Shown here piece after piece: positions 27,972 through 35,126 of a stretch of DNA of 64,000 bases (the stretch's first letter is position 1; the number at the start of each line of letters is the position of its first letter). This DNA is from Soehngenia longivitae. GTDB taxonomy: Bacteria > Bacillota > Clostridia > Tissierellales > Tissierellaceae. Made by a program: the position numbers and the translations under genes. The notes beneath the pieces were generated by a model. It was not told the DNA's origin and searched no databases. It was given only the letters and a program-made list of their open reading frames with translations. The stretch is from positions 40,001 to 104,000 of the forward strand of contig NZ_SRIB01000001.1 of assembly GCF_004684055.1 (NCBI RefSeq), in the 5' to 3' direction.

Positions 27972-28466
27972 ATGTCAAGAGTGTACAAAACAAGTAAAGA
28001 GAAGAGAACAAACTACATTTATTGCACAGCTGAAGGAACAAAGATTGTAATTACTCCAGGTGAAAATGGAGTAACCGAAGCGGACATTGAACTTTTACAC
28101 ACTATGGATGATGACGAAGTGGACGAGCAGCGTCGTTACGAGTATCGAGTAACAACACATCTGGATGCTTATCGTGATGGCGAAGGGAAAGAAACATCTG
28201 ATCGCAATAAGTATCTTGCAGATGATACTGCGAATCCAGAACAACTTATGATTCAAGCAGAAGATGAAGCTGAGCATCAAGATATGCTAGACAAGTTAAC
28301 TAAGGCAATGGAGTCTCTTTTACCACAACAGAGAGAACTTTTTAGAAAAGTATATCTTGAGAAACGATCCTACACTGACATTGCAGCAGAAGAAGGTGTT
28401 ACAGAAGCAGCTATTCGAAACCGCATAAAGAAGATGCATGAAAAAATAAGAAAAATTCTTTCATAA
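27972..28466 (+). CDS. Phage-type sigma-70 family RNA polymerase sigma factor
   Basis: This 164-residue protein has a sigma region 4 at the C terminus: LLPQQRELFRKVYLEKRSYTDIAAEEGV then TEAAIRNRIKKMHEKIRKIL, a clear helix-turn-helix. Region 2 is reduced or absent, as in many prophage and ICE sigma-like regulators. I choose ATG 27972 because AAAGGA lies nine bases upstream; an earlier in-frame ATG at 27888 would add residues from inside a hairpin region. It is the first gene of the prophage early cluster and is likely a regulator of phage genes. Confidence 0.82.
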   Translation: MSRVYKTSKEKRTNYIYCTAEGTKIVITPGENGVTEADIELLHTMDDDEVDEQRRYEYRVTTHLDAYRDGEGKETSDRNKYLADDTANPEQLMIQAEDEAEHQDMLDKLTKAMESLLPQQRELFRKVYLEKRSYTDIAAEEGVTEAAIRNRIKKMHEKIRKILS

Positions 28467-28468
28467 AA

Positions 28469-28548
28469 GGGGGTTCGAAAGAACTCTCTTTTTCGCTTAT
28501 CGATGAAGGGTAGGTAAATTGCCCCCAGAAAGGAGATGTAATATGAGC
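28469..28548 (+). promoter_or_regulatory. Structured leader element, copy 1 of 3
   Basis: The element starts GGGGGTTCGA, has a GTTC-GAAA-GAAC tetraloop stem and a T-run, then GCTTAT, then a GGG/CCC stem enclosing the approach to AGAAAGGAG. GCTTAT (28495-28500) can pair with ATGAGC (28543-28548), which covers the start codon of the next gene, with one wobble. Two related copies precede the Rha gene and the small gene before the recombinase. Confidence 0.5.
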
Positions 28549-28752
28549 CTTAAACATAAAGTCACTATTAATGTGGCAAAGCCTAATGGCGAAAAAAACT
28601 CCGTCATTCAAAGCAGCCAGAAGACAATCCGAACTAAAATGCTTGATTTTCTATTCGGAAAGAAAGTCAGTCTTCTAGTAATCACTCCCGGAGACTCAGT
28701 TGAGACGGTAGAAATTAAGGAAATTAAGGAAGAAGGTGTAGACCATGAGTAA
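28543..28752 (+). CDS. Small phage hypothetical protein
   Basis: This 69-residue basic protein starts MSLKHKVTINVAKPNGEK and ends with an acidic tail (VETVEIKEIKEEG). I choose ATG 28543, preceded by AAAGGAG. It overlaps the next gene by eight bases. I do not recognise a family. Its position between the sigma factor and the DUF2800 gene is common for short accessory genes in clostridial prophages. Confidence 0.65.
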   Translation: MSLKHKVTINVAKPNGEKNSVIQSSQKTIRTKMLDFLFGKKVSLLVITPGDSVETVEIKEIKEEGVDHE

Positions 28753-29122
28753 GTTTAAGCTTCTTCTTGATGTGGCATCAGACCTTAGAACGCTGGCAGA
28801 TAGTGTTCAGGCTGTGGCTGATGCAATTGAAAGTAATGAGTCAAAAGAGGATACAAAGTCAGAGCAACCAAGATATGAAAAACAGCTTGAAACAAAGCTT
28901 GAAACAAAGCTTGAAACAAAGCTTGAAACAAAGCTTGAAACAAAGCCTGAAACAAAGAAGATCACTTTAGAAGAAGTAAGGTTGGTACTTGCGGAAAAAA
29001 GCTATGACGGATTTACAGCTGAAGTAAGAGCACTTCTCGAAAAGTATGGTGCATCAAAACTTAGTCAGATTGATCCAAGTAAGTATGATGCAATTCTTGC
29101 TGATGTTGAGGAGTTGAAATGA
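28745..29122 (+). CDS. Phage hypothetical protein with LETK repeat linker
   Basis: This 125-residue protein has an N-terminal helix (LLDVASDLRTLADSVQAVADAIES), a charged linker of six four-residue repeats of the LETK type (last one PETK, residues about 48-71), and a C-terminal helical domain (ITLEEVRLVLAEKSYDGF). The C-terminal part resembles the segment found in rRNA biogenesis Rrp5-like phage proteins, but the match is weak. It overlaps the following gene by four bases. The function is unknown. Confidence 0.65.
   Translation: MSKFKLLLDVASDLRTLADSVQAVADAIESNESKEDTKSEQPRYEKQLETKLETKLETKLETKLETKPETKKITLEEVRLVLAEKSYDGFTAEVRALLEKYGASKLSQIDPSKYDAILADVEELK
28885..28956 (+). repeat. Six tandem 12-base repeats
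   Basis: GCTTGAAACAAA is repeated five times exactly and a sixth time with one change (GCCTGAAACAAA). It encodes the LETK linker. Such perfect short repeats usually expand and shrink by slippage, so copy number should vary between strains. Confidence 0.95.
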
Positions 29123-30291
29123 AGAAACAGAAGGTGAATTGTGCCAAAGACACAAGAAAAGCTGGCCTAGGCCATGCAATTCTCTCTGCATCAGGAGCTC
29201 ATCGTTGGATGAATTGTACACCATCAGCAAGACTAGAACTGGAGTTTGAAGACAACAGTGGTGAAGCTGCACTTGAAGGCACAGCAGCTCATGCATTAAG
29301 TGAACACAAACTTCGTAAGGCACTTAAGATGAGATCAAAAAAGCCGGTTTCTTCATATGAATCAGATGAGATGGACAATTACACCGATGGGTACGTGGAG
29401 TTTGTACTTGAAATGATTGAGCAAGCCAAGAAAATTTGTAGTGATCCCTTAATATTGATAGAACAACGGCTTGATTTTTCAAAGTATGTACCTGAGGGAT
29501 TTGGAACTGGGGATTGTTTAATTATTGCTGATGGAACTCTTCACGTTATTGATTTTAAGTATGGCCAAGGGGTTTTAGTAAGCGCAGAAGACAATCCTCA
29601 AATGAAACTTTATGCACTTGGTGCACTGGATCTATTTGATGGCATTTATGATATCGAGATGGTTTCAATGACAATTTATCAACCCCGTCGAGAAAATGTC
29701 AGTACATCCACAGTCTCAAAAGAAAACTTGTATCAATGGGCTGAAGAAGTTTTAAAACCTAAAGCTGAATTAGCCTTCAATGGTCACGGCAACTATTGTC
29801 CCGGTGAATGGTGTCAATTTTGCAGAGCAGCTGTAAAATGTAGAGCAAGAGCAGAAGCAAAAATGAAACTGGCCGCATTTGAGTTTGCACTACCGCCACT
29901 TTTAACAGATGAAGAAATTGCTGACATTTTATCTTATATCGATGATCTTACTAGCTGGGCAAATGAGATTATGGCCTATGCGACAGAATCAGCAGTTAAT
30001 CATGGAAAGAAGTGGCCTGGATTTAAAATAGTCGAAGGTAGATCCAACCGTAAATATAAAGATGAAGAAGCGGCCGCAGAAGCAGCAAAGAATGCAGGAT
30101 ACCGAGATATATACAAGCAAAGTCTTATCACTATTACTGAAATGGAAAAATTGATGGGCAAGTCAAAATTCAATGAAATCCTTGGTGAGCTAGTTATAAA
30201 GCCACCGGGCAAACCGACGCTAGTTCCAGTTTCAGACAAGCGTCCTGAAATGAACACGTCATCAGCAAAAAATGATTTTATGGAGGTATAA
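29119..30291 (+). CDS. DUF2800 phage protein, Cas4/PD-(D/E)xK-like nuclease
   Basis: This 390-residue protein belongs to the DUF2800 group next to phage polymerases. It opens with HAILSASGAHRWMNCTPSARLE. The nuclease core has GFGTGDCLIIADGTLHVIDFKYGQG (about residues 133-157), with D, D and K placed as in PD-(D/E)xK enzymes. Cysteines in CPGEWCQFCRAAVKC near residue 233 resemble the iron-sulfur cluster of Cas4/RecB nucleases. It lies six bases before the DUF2815 gene, its usual partner, and probably works in phage recombination or replication. Confidence 0.85.
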   Translation: MKKQKVNCAKDTRKAGLGHAILSASGAHRWMNCTPSARLELEFEDNSGEAALEGTAAHALSEHKLRKALKMRSKKPVSSYESDEMDNYTDGYVEFVLEMIEQAKKICSDPLILIEQRLDFSKYVPEGFGTGDCLIIADGTLHVIDFKYGQGVLVSAEDNPQMKLYALGALDLFDGIYDIEMVSMTIYQPRRENVSTSTVSKENLYQWAEEVLKPKAELAFNGHGNYCPGEWCQFCRAAVKCRARAEAKMKLAAFEFALPPLLTDEEIADILSYIDDLTSWANEIMAYATESAVNHGKKWPGFKIVEGRSNRKYKDEEAAAEAAKNAGYRDIYKQSLITITEMEKLMGKSKFNEILGELVIKPPGKPTLVPVSDKRPEMNTSSAKNDFMEV

Positions 30292-30296
30292 AAATT

Positions 30297-30857
30297 ATGT
30301 CAAAAACAGCAAAAATAACAAATCCAACAAAAGTAGTTACAGGAGTTGTAAGGCTTTCTTATGCCAATGTCTGGGAACCTAAATCCATCAATGGCGGTGC
30401 TGAAAAATACAGCGTAAGTCTGATTATTCCTAAGAGTGATACTAAAACCTTGAGCGCTATCAATGAAGCGGTGGATGCTGCAATAGAAGAAGGTAAAGGC
30501 AAATTCGGTGGTAAGATCCCAAATAAAGCGGCACTAAAGCTCCCTCTGCGTGATGGCGACATTGATCGTCCGGATGATGAGGCTTATGCAAATAGCTATT
30601 TTATTAATGCAAATAGCAATACTGCTCCACAAATTGTAGATAGAAACATCAATCCAATCATTGATCGCTCTGAAGTATATTCTGGTGTCTATGCAAGAGT
30701 GAGTATCAATTTCTACGCTTTTAACTCCAACGGAAACAAAGGTATAGCCTGTGGACTTGGAAATATCCAAAAAATTCGTGATGGTGAACCTTTAGGTGGC
30801 AAAACTAATGCAGCTGATGATTTTGCTACTGATGTGGATGATGACTTTTTATCATGA
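30297..30857 (+). CDS. DUF2815 phage ssDNA-binding-like protein
   Basis: This 186-residue protein opens with KITNPTKVVTGVVRLSYANVWEP and contains KYSVSLIIPKSD, a pattern of DUF2815 proteins related to phage single-stranded DNA-binding proteins. The C terminus is acidic (DDFATDVDDDFLS), as in SSB-type proteins that recruit partners. It lies between the DUF2800 nuclease and the DNA polymerase and overlaps the polymerase start by four bases, consistent with a replication role. Confidence 0.82.
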   Translation: MSKTAKITNPTKVVTGVVRLSYANVWEPKSINGGAEKYSVSLIIPKSDTKTLSAINEAVDAAIEEGKGKFGGKIPNKAALKLPLRDGDIDRPDDEAYANSYFINANSNTAPQIVDRNINPIIDRSEVYSGVYARVSINFYAFNSNGNKGIACGLGNIQKIRDGEPLGGKTNAADDFATDVDDDFLS

Positions 30858-33715
30858 GAACCATCAGCATAGATATAGAAACATATAGTAGCGTAGACCT
30901 CGCCAAAAGCGGGGTCTATCGTTACGCTGAAGCACCGGATTTTGAGATTTTACTTTTTGGTTATAGTGTGGATGCTGGACCGGTTCAAGTAGTTGACTTA
31001 GCGTCTGGCGAGGCTATCTCTCAAGAAATTCAAAGTGCAATTCTAGATAGTAAGGTCATAAAATGGGCATTTAATGCACAGTTTGAACGAGTCTGCTTAT
31101 CTAAATACTTTGGTGTGTGGATTGAACCCGATTCTTGGCGTTGCACTATGATATGGTCTGCATACCTTGGACTTCCTCTATCTCTGGAAGGGGCGGCAAT
31201 CGTAACAGGAGCAGATAAGAAAAAGTTGACAGAAGGTAAGGAGCTCATCCGATATTTCTCTGTTCCATGCAAACCAACAGTAACTAATGGCGGTCGTACA
31301 CGAAATCTACCTAAACATGCTCCAGAGAAATGGAATAGTTTCAAAGCATATAATCTTAGAGATGTTGAAGTTGAGCTTTCTATACAGGAAAAGCTACAAA
31401 AATTTCCTATGCCTGAAGAGGAATGGAATAATTATATTCTAGATCAGCAAATCAATGATCGAGGTATTCAGTTGGATTTGGAATTGGTAAAAAAAGCGAT
31501 TCAATGCGATGAAAAAGTAAGAGGAGAGTTAACAAGCAAACTAAAAGAATTAACTGATCTTGATAATCCTAATTCAGTTGTTCAAATGAAGTCCTGGCTA
31601 TTGGAAAAGGGTTTAGAAACAGGCAGCCTTGATAAGGCATCAGTTAAGGCGCTATTAAAGGAAGCCCCAGAACATCTGAGTGAAGTATTAGAACTGAGGC
31701 AATTATTAGCTAAATCCAGTGTAAAGAAATACACAGCTATGGAAAATGCAGTATGTGCTGATGGAAGAGCACGTGGTCTATTGCAGTTTTATGGTGCCAA
31801 TCGAACCGGTAGATTTGCAGGGAGGCTTATACAAGTTCAAAACCTTCCGCAGAACCATTTGCCGGATCTGGAGCAGGCGAGGAGGTTAGTTAGAGGCGGA
31901 TATTTTGAGGCTTTGGAATTACTGTACGATTCTGTTCCAGAGGTTTTGTCCGAGTTAATCCGTACTGCCTTTGTTCCAAAGAGAGGATATAAATTTATTG
32001 TTGCAGATTTTAGTGCAATTGAAGCAAGAGTGATTGCCTGGCTCGCAGGCGAGACATGGAGAAACGAAGTGTTTGCAAATGGCGGAGACATTTATTGTGC
32101 TTCAGCATCGCAAATGTTTAATGTTCCTGTTGAGAAGAATGGCGTTAACGGACATTTAAGGCAGAAAGGTAAGCAGGCAGAACTGGCTTGTATAGCACAT
32201 AATAGTCTTGTGTTAACGGATAAAGGACTTGTTCCAATTCAAGATATTACAACAAAACATAAATTGTGGGATGGTGAAGATTGGGTAAAACATGATGGTG
32301 TCATTTCAAAAGGTGAAAAGGAGGTTATAACTTATGGAGGACTTACAGCTACAAAAGACCATCTTGTATGGGTCAAAGGGAAATCGAGGCCAATACAATT
32401 TGGAGAAGCTGCCACCTGCAAAGCACATCTCATACAAACCGGAAATGGTAGGAGAGCAATACGGCTGGGTGAAAATAATAAGTGCACAGAAAAGATGGAA
32501 TGCAAAGATGAATCATTGCTATGTCCTAACACAATGCACAGGTTGTCACAGTATACAGTGGCAAAATTTAAACAGCTTAAAATCTGGAAAATCAAAAGGC
32601 TGCCAGAGATGCTCTCAACAAAGGAAGATACCTTTGTGGCTACAGAAAAGACTTGCTGCCGCAAAGCAGCGTTGCGAGAATCCAAAGGCAAGGAATTACC
32701 ATTTATATGGGGGAAGGGGTATAAAATTCAATTTTCCCTCAGTTCTCAGTGCGGGGATATGGATATTGAAAAATGTAGAAAATGTACGCCAAGATTTAGA
32801 GATGGACAGGATAGACAACGACGGAAATTACGAAAAGGGCAATATTCGTTTTGTTCCAAGAAGTATAAATCAAGCCAACAGAAGAATATCAGTAATCCCA
32901 GATTTCAAACAAGAAAATTGGCCCTATGCAAGAAGTGTTGTTACAAGGATGATATCCAATGGCATGACAAGAGAAGAAATTATAGCATCAGCAGAAATGG
33001 CAGTTATAGAACAGAGAAAGAACTGGAGATTAATCCAAGCAAGGTTAGAGTTTATGACATATTAAATGCAGGTAAGAATCATAGATTTACTGTTTCAAAT
33101 GTGTTAGTTCATAACTGTGGCTATGGAGGGTCAGTAGGTGCATTAAAAGCAATGGGTGCACTTGACATGGGTCTTACCGAAGAAGAATTAAAACCGCTAG
33201 TCTATGCTTGGAGGAATGCAAATCCTAATATTGTTAGACTTTGGTGGGATGTTGATCGTGCTGTCAAAGAAGCTGTAACAGAAAGGTGTAGAACCGAAAC
33301 CCACCGTATCCGTTTTGAGTATCGTAGCGGGATGCTTTTAATATGGCTTCCTTCTGGCAGACAACTTACTTATGTCAAGCCAAGAATAGGTATTAACAGC
33401 TTTGGCAGTGAAGCAGTGACTTATGAGGGTGTTGGCGGCACAAAGAAATGGGAGCGTATTGAAAGTTATGGCCCTAAGTTTGTAGAGAATATCGTCCAGG
33501 CTATTTCGAGAGATATTCTTTGCTATGCCATGAGAAGATTGAATGAAAATGGTTTTGATATTGTAATGCATGTCCATGATGAGGTAGTTTTGGAGGTTCC
33601 AATAGAAACATCCGTTCCAGATATTTGTGCTCTTATGGGACAAACACCGCCTTGGGCTCAGGGACTTTTGCTTCGTGCAGATGGGTTTGAATGTAATTTT
33701 TATAAAAAAGATTAA
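30854..33715 (+). CDS. Phage family A DNA polymerase containing an intein
   Basis: The frame encodes 953 residues, of which 446-754 form an intein, leaving an extein of 644 residues, the usual size for this phage polymerase. A DnaQ-like exonuclease region starts the protein (SIDIETYSSVDLAKSG). Polymerase motif A is VADFSAIEARVIAW near residue 383. Motif B reads GKQAELA, then the intein, then CGYGGSVGALKAMG. Motif C is MHVHDEVVLEV near residue 905. Splicing is needed for activity because the intein splits motif B. The gene starts on the DUF2815 stop and is followed by a structured leader and the Rha gene. Confidence 0.9.
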   Translation: MRTISIDIETYSSVDLAKSGVYRYAEAPDFEILLFGYSVDAGPVQVVDLASGEAISQEIQSAILDSKVIKWAFNAQFERVCLSKYFGVWIEPDSWRCTMIWSAYLGLPLSLEGAAIVTGADKKKLTEGKELIRYFSVPCKPTVTNGGRTRNLPKHAPEKWNSFKAYNLRDVEVELSIQEKLQKFPMPEEEWNNYILDQQINDRGIQLDLELVKKAIQCDEKVRGELTSKLKELTDLDNPNSVVQMKSWLLEKGLETGSLDKASVKALLKEAPEHLSEVLELRQLLAKSSVKKYTAMENAVCADGRARGLLQFYGANRTGRFAGRLIQVQNLPQNHLPDLEQARRLVRGGYFEALELLYDSVPEVLSELIRTAFVPKRGYKFIVADFSAIEARVIAWLAGETWRNEVFANGGDIYCASASQMFNVPVEKNGVNGHLRQKGKQAELACIAHNSLVLTDKGLVPIQDITTKHKLWDGEDWVKHDGVISKGEKEVITYGGLTATKDHLVWVKGKSRPIQFGEAATCKAHLIQTGNGRRAIRLGENNKCTEKMECKDESLLCPNTMHRLSQYTVAKFKQLKIWKIKRLPEMLSTKEDTFVATEKTCCRKAALRESKGKELPFIWGKGYKIQFSLSSQCGDMDIEKCRKCTPRFRDGQDRQRRKLRKGQYSFCSKKYKSSQQKNISNPRFQTRKLALCKKCCYKDDIQWHDKRRNYSISRNGSYRTEKELEINPSKVRVYDILNAGKNHRFTVSNVLVHNCGYGGSVGALKAMGALDMGLTEEELKPLVYAWRNANPNIVRLWWDVDRAVKEAVTERCRTETHRIRFEYRSGMLLIWLPSGRQLTYVKPRIGINSFGSEAVTYEGVGGTKKWERIESYGPKFVENIVQAISRDILCYAMRRLNENGFDIVMHVHDEVVLEVPIETSVPDICALMGQTPPWAQGLLLRADGFECNFYKKD
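32189..33115 (+). mobile_element. Intein in polymerase motif B
   Basis: The insertion runs from Cys446 to Asn754 (309 residues). Block A is CIAHNSLVLTDKGLVPIQDI and block B is GGLTATKDHLVWVKG with the TxxH signature. Block F is VRVYDILNAGKNHRFTVSN and block G is VLVHN, followed by the +1 cysteine. All residues needed for class 1 splicing are present: Cys1, block B Thr and His, penultimate His, terminal Asn and Cys+1. Joining the exteins restores a continuous motif B. The middle 220 residues show no in-frame endonuclease; they are the out-of-frame reading of a nested HNH gene. Confidence 0.9.
32334..33065 (+). CDS. HNH homing endonuclease nested in the intein in the +1 frame
   Basis: This 243-residue product lies wholly inside the intein and is read one base ahead of the polymerase frame. 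Its own AAGGAGG (32318-32324) sits nine bases before ATG 32334. The protein has an N-terminal zinc-binding region (CYVLTQCTGC and GKSKGCQRC), a helix with RCENPKARNYHLYGGRGI and the phage HNH core EMDRIDNDGNYEKGNIRFVP. These match free-standing phage HNH enzymes. The recognisable domain begins near the internal ATG at 32445, so the first 37 residues may be a tail caused by overlap with intein block B. The stop lies within intein block F coding sequence. Confidence 0.85.
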   Translation: MEDLQLQKTILYGSKGNRGQYNLEKLPPAKHISYKPEMVGEQYGWVKIISAQKRWNAKMNHCYVLTQCTGCHSIQWQNLNSLKSGKSKGCQRCSQQRKIPLWLQKRLAAAKQRCENPKARNYHLYGGRGIKFNFPSVLSAGIWILKNVENVRQDLEMDRIDNDGNYEKGNIRFVPRSINQANRRISVIPDFKQENWPYARSVVTRMISNGMTREEIIASAEMAVIEQRKNWRLIQARLEFMTY

Positions 33716-33718
33716 GTT

Positions 33719-33802
33719 GAGGGGGTTCGATGCCTTCTCTTTTTTTGCTTATAGCTGAGGGCATGTTTTATTGCTCTACAACTATAAGCAGGAGGTTCTC
33801 TT
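33719..33802 (+). promoter_or_regulatory. Structured leader element, copy 2 of 3
   Basis: GAGGGGGTTCGATG-CCTTCTC can form a short stem with two wobbles, followed by a T-run that would make it a terminator for the polymerase. TGCTTATAG (33746-33754) then pairs perfectly with CTATAAGCA (33782-33790), directly before GGAGG and the Rha start codon. The layout matches copies 1 and 3. Confidence 0.6.
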
Positions 33803-34471
33803 ATGAAAGAATTGATACCCAAGGACAAATATGGAATTTTCGCTGACAGAAAGGATACTGCAAGAGTAGATAGCCTATATGTGGCAGAGCGTTTTGAAAA
33901 AGAACATAAAAATGTCCTTCGTGACATTGCCAAAATCACTGACCCCAAATCTGGATTGAGTAAAGAATTTGCTCGGCTCAATTTTGAGCCAATCTCATAT
34001 ACAGATGGTTGGAACAGAAAGCAAAAGGCCTATGCCATGACCCGTGATGGGTTCACTATGTTGGTCATGGGATATACAGGGCAGAAAGCAATGAAGTTCA
34101 AAGAATTATACATCAAACGCTTTAATGAAATGGAGCAGTTCATTAAAACTCTTGTTTCGGCTCGTAAGGAGTTCCCTTTACTGACAGAAAACATCAAGCT
34201 ACTGCATGACAATCCTAAACCTTATCACTTCAGTAACGAGTGTGATATGCTAAACCGCATTGTAATTGGAATGTCAGCAAAGCAGTTCAGACTGGTAAAC
34301 GGAATAGAAAAAGGGAAAAGCATTAGACCATATCTGAGCGATGAGCAAATAAGTATGCTTGAAACCCTACAAAAAGTTGATGTAGGTTTGCTTGTAGCTG
34401 TACCTGATTATGAGCAGCGTAAGCGTTACCTTGAATGGTACGTTACAAAATTAAAGAACAAGGAAATATAA
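33803..34471 (+). CDS. Rha-family phage antirepressor or regulator
   Basis: This 222-residue protein has the Rha-type N-terminal domain: SLYVAERFEKEHKNVLRDI then YAMTRDGFTMLVMGYTGQKAM, typical of phage regulatory proteins of the Rha/antirepressor group. The C-terminal half has a distinct domain (FSNECDMLNRIVIGM, DYEQRKRYLEWYV) as in clostridial relatives. It is preceded by a structured leader that may hide its ribosome binding site. Such proteins often counter the repressor or control early genes; the precise role here is inferred. Confidence 0.85.
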   Translation: MKELIPKDKYGIFADRKDTARVDSLYVAERFEKEHKNVLRDIAKITDPKSGLSKEFARLNFEPISYTDGWNRKQKAYAMTRDGFTMLVMGYTGQKAMKFKELYIKRFNEMEQFIKTLVSARKEFPLLTENIKLLHDNPKPYHFSNECDMLNRIVIGMSAKQFRLVNGIEKGKSIRPYLSDEQISMLETLQKVDVGLLVAVPDYEQRKRYLEWYVTKLKNKEI

Positions 34472-34486
34472 AAGGGGGAAAAATCA

Positions 34487-34705
34487 ATGTTTTATGTTAA
34501 AGAAAAAATTAGCGATGCTATGGAAATAGTGGTTGAAATAAATGATGAAAATGTATTTTGCATTTGCCCAAGTTGTGAATGTGAAGTAAATGTTGACCTT
34601 TCAGAAGTATTTGCAGATGGTGAGGGAGATTTATATAGCACATCTATTTATTGCAGTGAATGTAGCAAAAAGGTAAGAGAGGAAGAATGCTATGACCATA
34701 AGTAA
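34487..34705 (+). CDS. Small zinc-ribbon-like phage protein
   Basis: This 72-residue protein carries two CxxC pairs (CICPSCECEV and YCSECSKKV), a probable zinc ribbon. AAAGGGGGA precedes the ATG at 34487. It overlaps the next gene by 14 bases. I do not recognise a specific family. It sits in the early replication cluster. Confidence 0.65.
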   Translation: MFYVKEKISDAMEIVVEINDENVFCICPSCECEVNVDLSEVFADGEGDLYSTSIYCSECSKKVREEECYDHK

Positions 34706-35126
34706 ATTTAATTCCGAGGGCTATTATGATCCTACTCCTTATGCTGCAATTACTAATGTTATTAAAGCGGAGAAGGCAGAAAGAAATTCTGCCTTTAAAC
34801 CTCTTGTATATATTTGTTCTCCTTATTCAGGGGATATTGATATAAATGTAAAAAAGGCACGAACTTTCTGTAGGTTTGCACTGGAGAGAAATTGTATTCC
34901 TCTTGCTCCTCACTTGCTATTTCCTCAGTTTATGGATGATGACATTCCACAGGAGCGGGAACTAGCTATGTTTATGAATATGGTTTTACTCGCTAAATGT
35001 AATGAACTATGGGTATTTGGTGACACCATTTCAAAGGGGATGGCACAGGAAATTGAAAAAGCAAAGAAACGTAAACAGTTGATCAGATATTTTAACGAGA
35101 AGTTACAGGAGGTTGACAGTTTATGA
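34692..35126 (+). CDS. DUF4406 / nucleoside 2-deoxyribosyltransferase-like protein
   Basis: This 144-residue protein has VYICSPYSGD, the N-terminal motif of DUF4406 and of nucleoside 2-deoxyribosyltransferase-like folds, and later LAKCNELWVFGDTISKGMAQEI. Proteins of this group may act on nucleotides or bases in phage DNA metabolism. Whether it has transferase activity cannot be told. It overlaps the small zinc-ribbon gene and the primase gene, so translation is coupled. Confidence 0.8.
   Translation: MTISKFNSEGYYDPTPYAAITNVIKAEKAERNSAFKPLVYICSPYSGDIDINVKKARTFCRFALERNCIPLAPHLLFPQFMDDDIPQERELAMFMNMVLLAKCNELWVFGDTISKGMAQEIEKAKKRKQLIRYFNEKLQEVDSL

Noticed and set aside
28885..28956. Regular short repeats that could suggest a CRISPR array
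   Set aside because: The units are 12 bases with no spacers and are translated as a LETK linker in a plausible gene.
31030..31344. A 104-codon open frame on the minus strand inside the polymerase gene
   Set aside because: It lies opposite a conserved exonuclease-polymerase coding region and shows no domain or ribosome binding site.
32332..32691. A 119-codon minus-strand frame inside the intein
   Set aside because: It has no recognisable domain; the plus-strand HNH frame explains the conserved motifs here.
32189..33115. The insertion in the polymerase as a self-splicing intron carrying a homing gene
   Set aside because: The interruption keeps the polymerase frame open throughout and has complete intein blocks A, B, F and G at its edges, so protein splicing is the better explanation.
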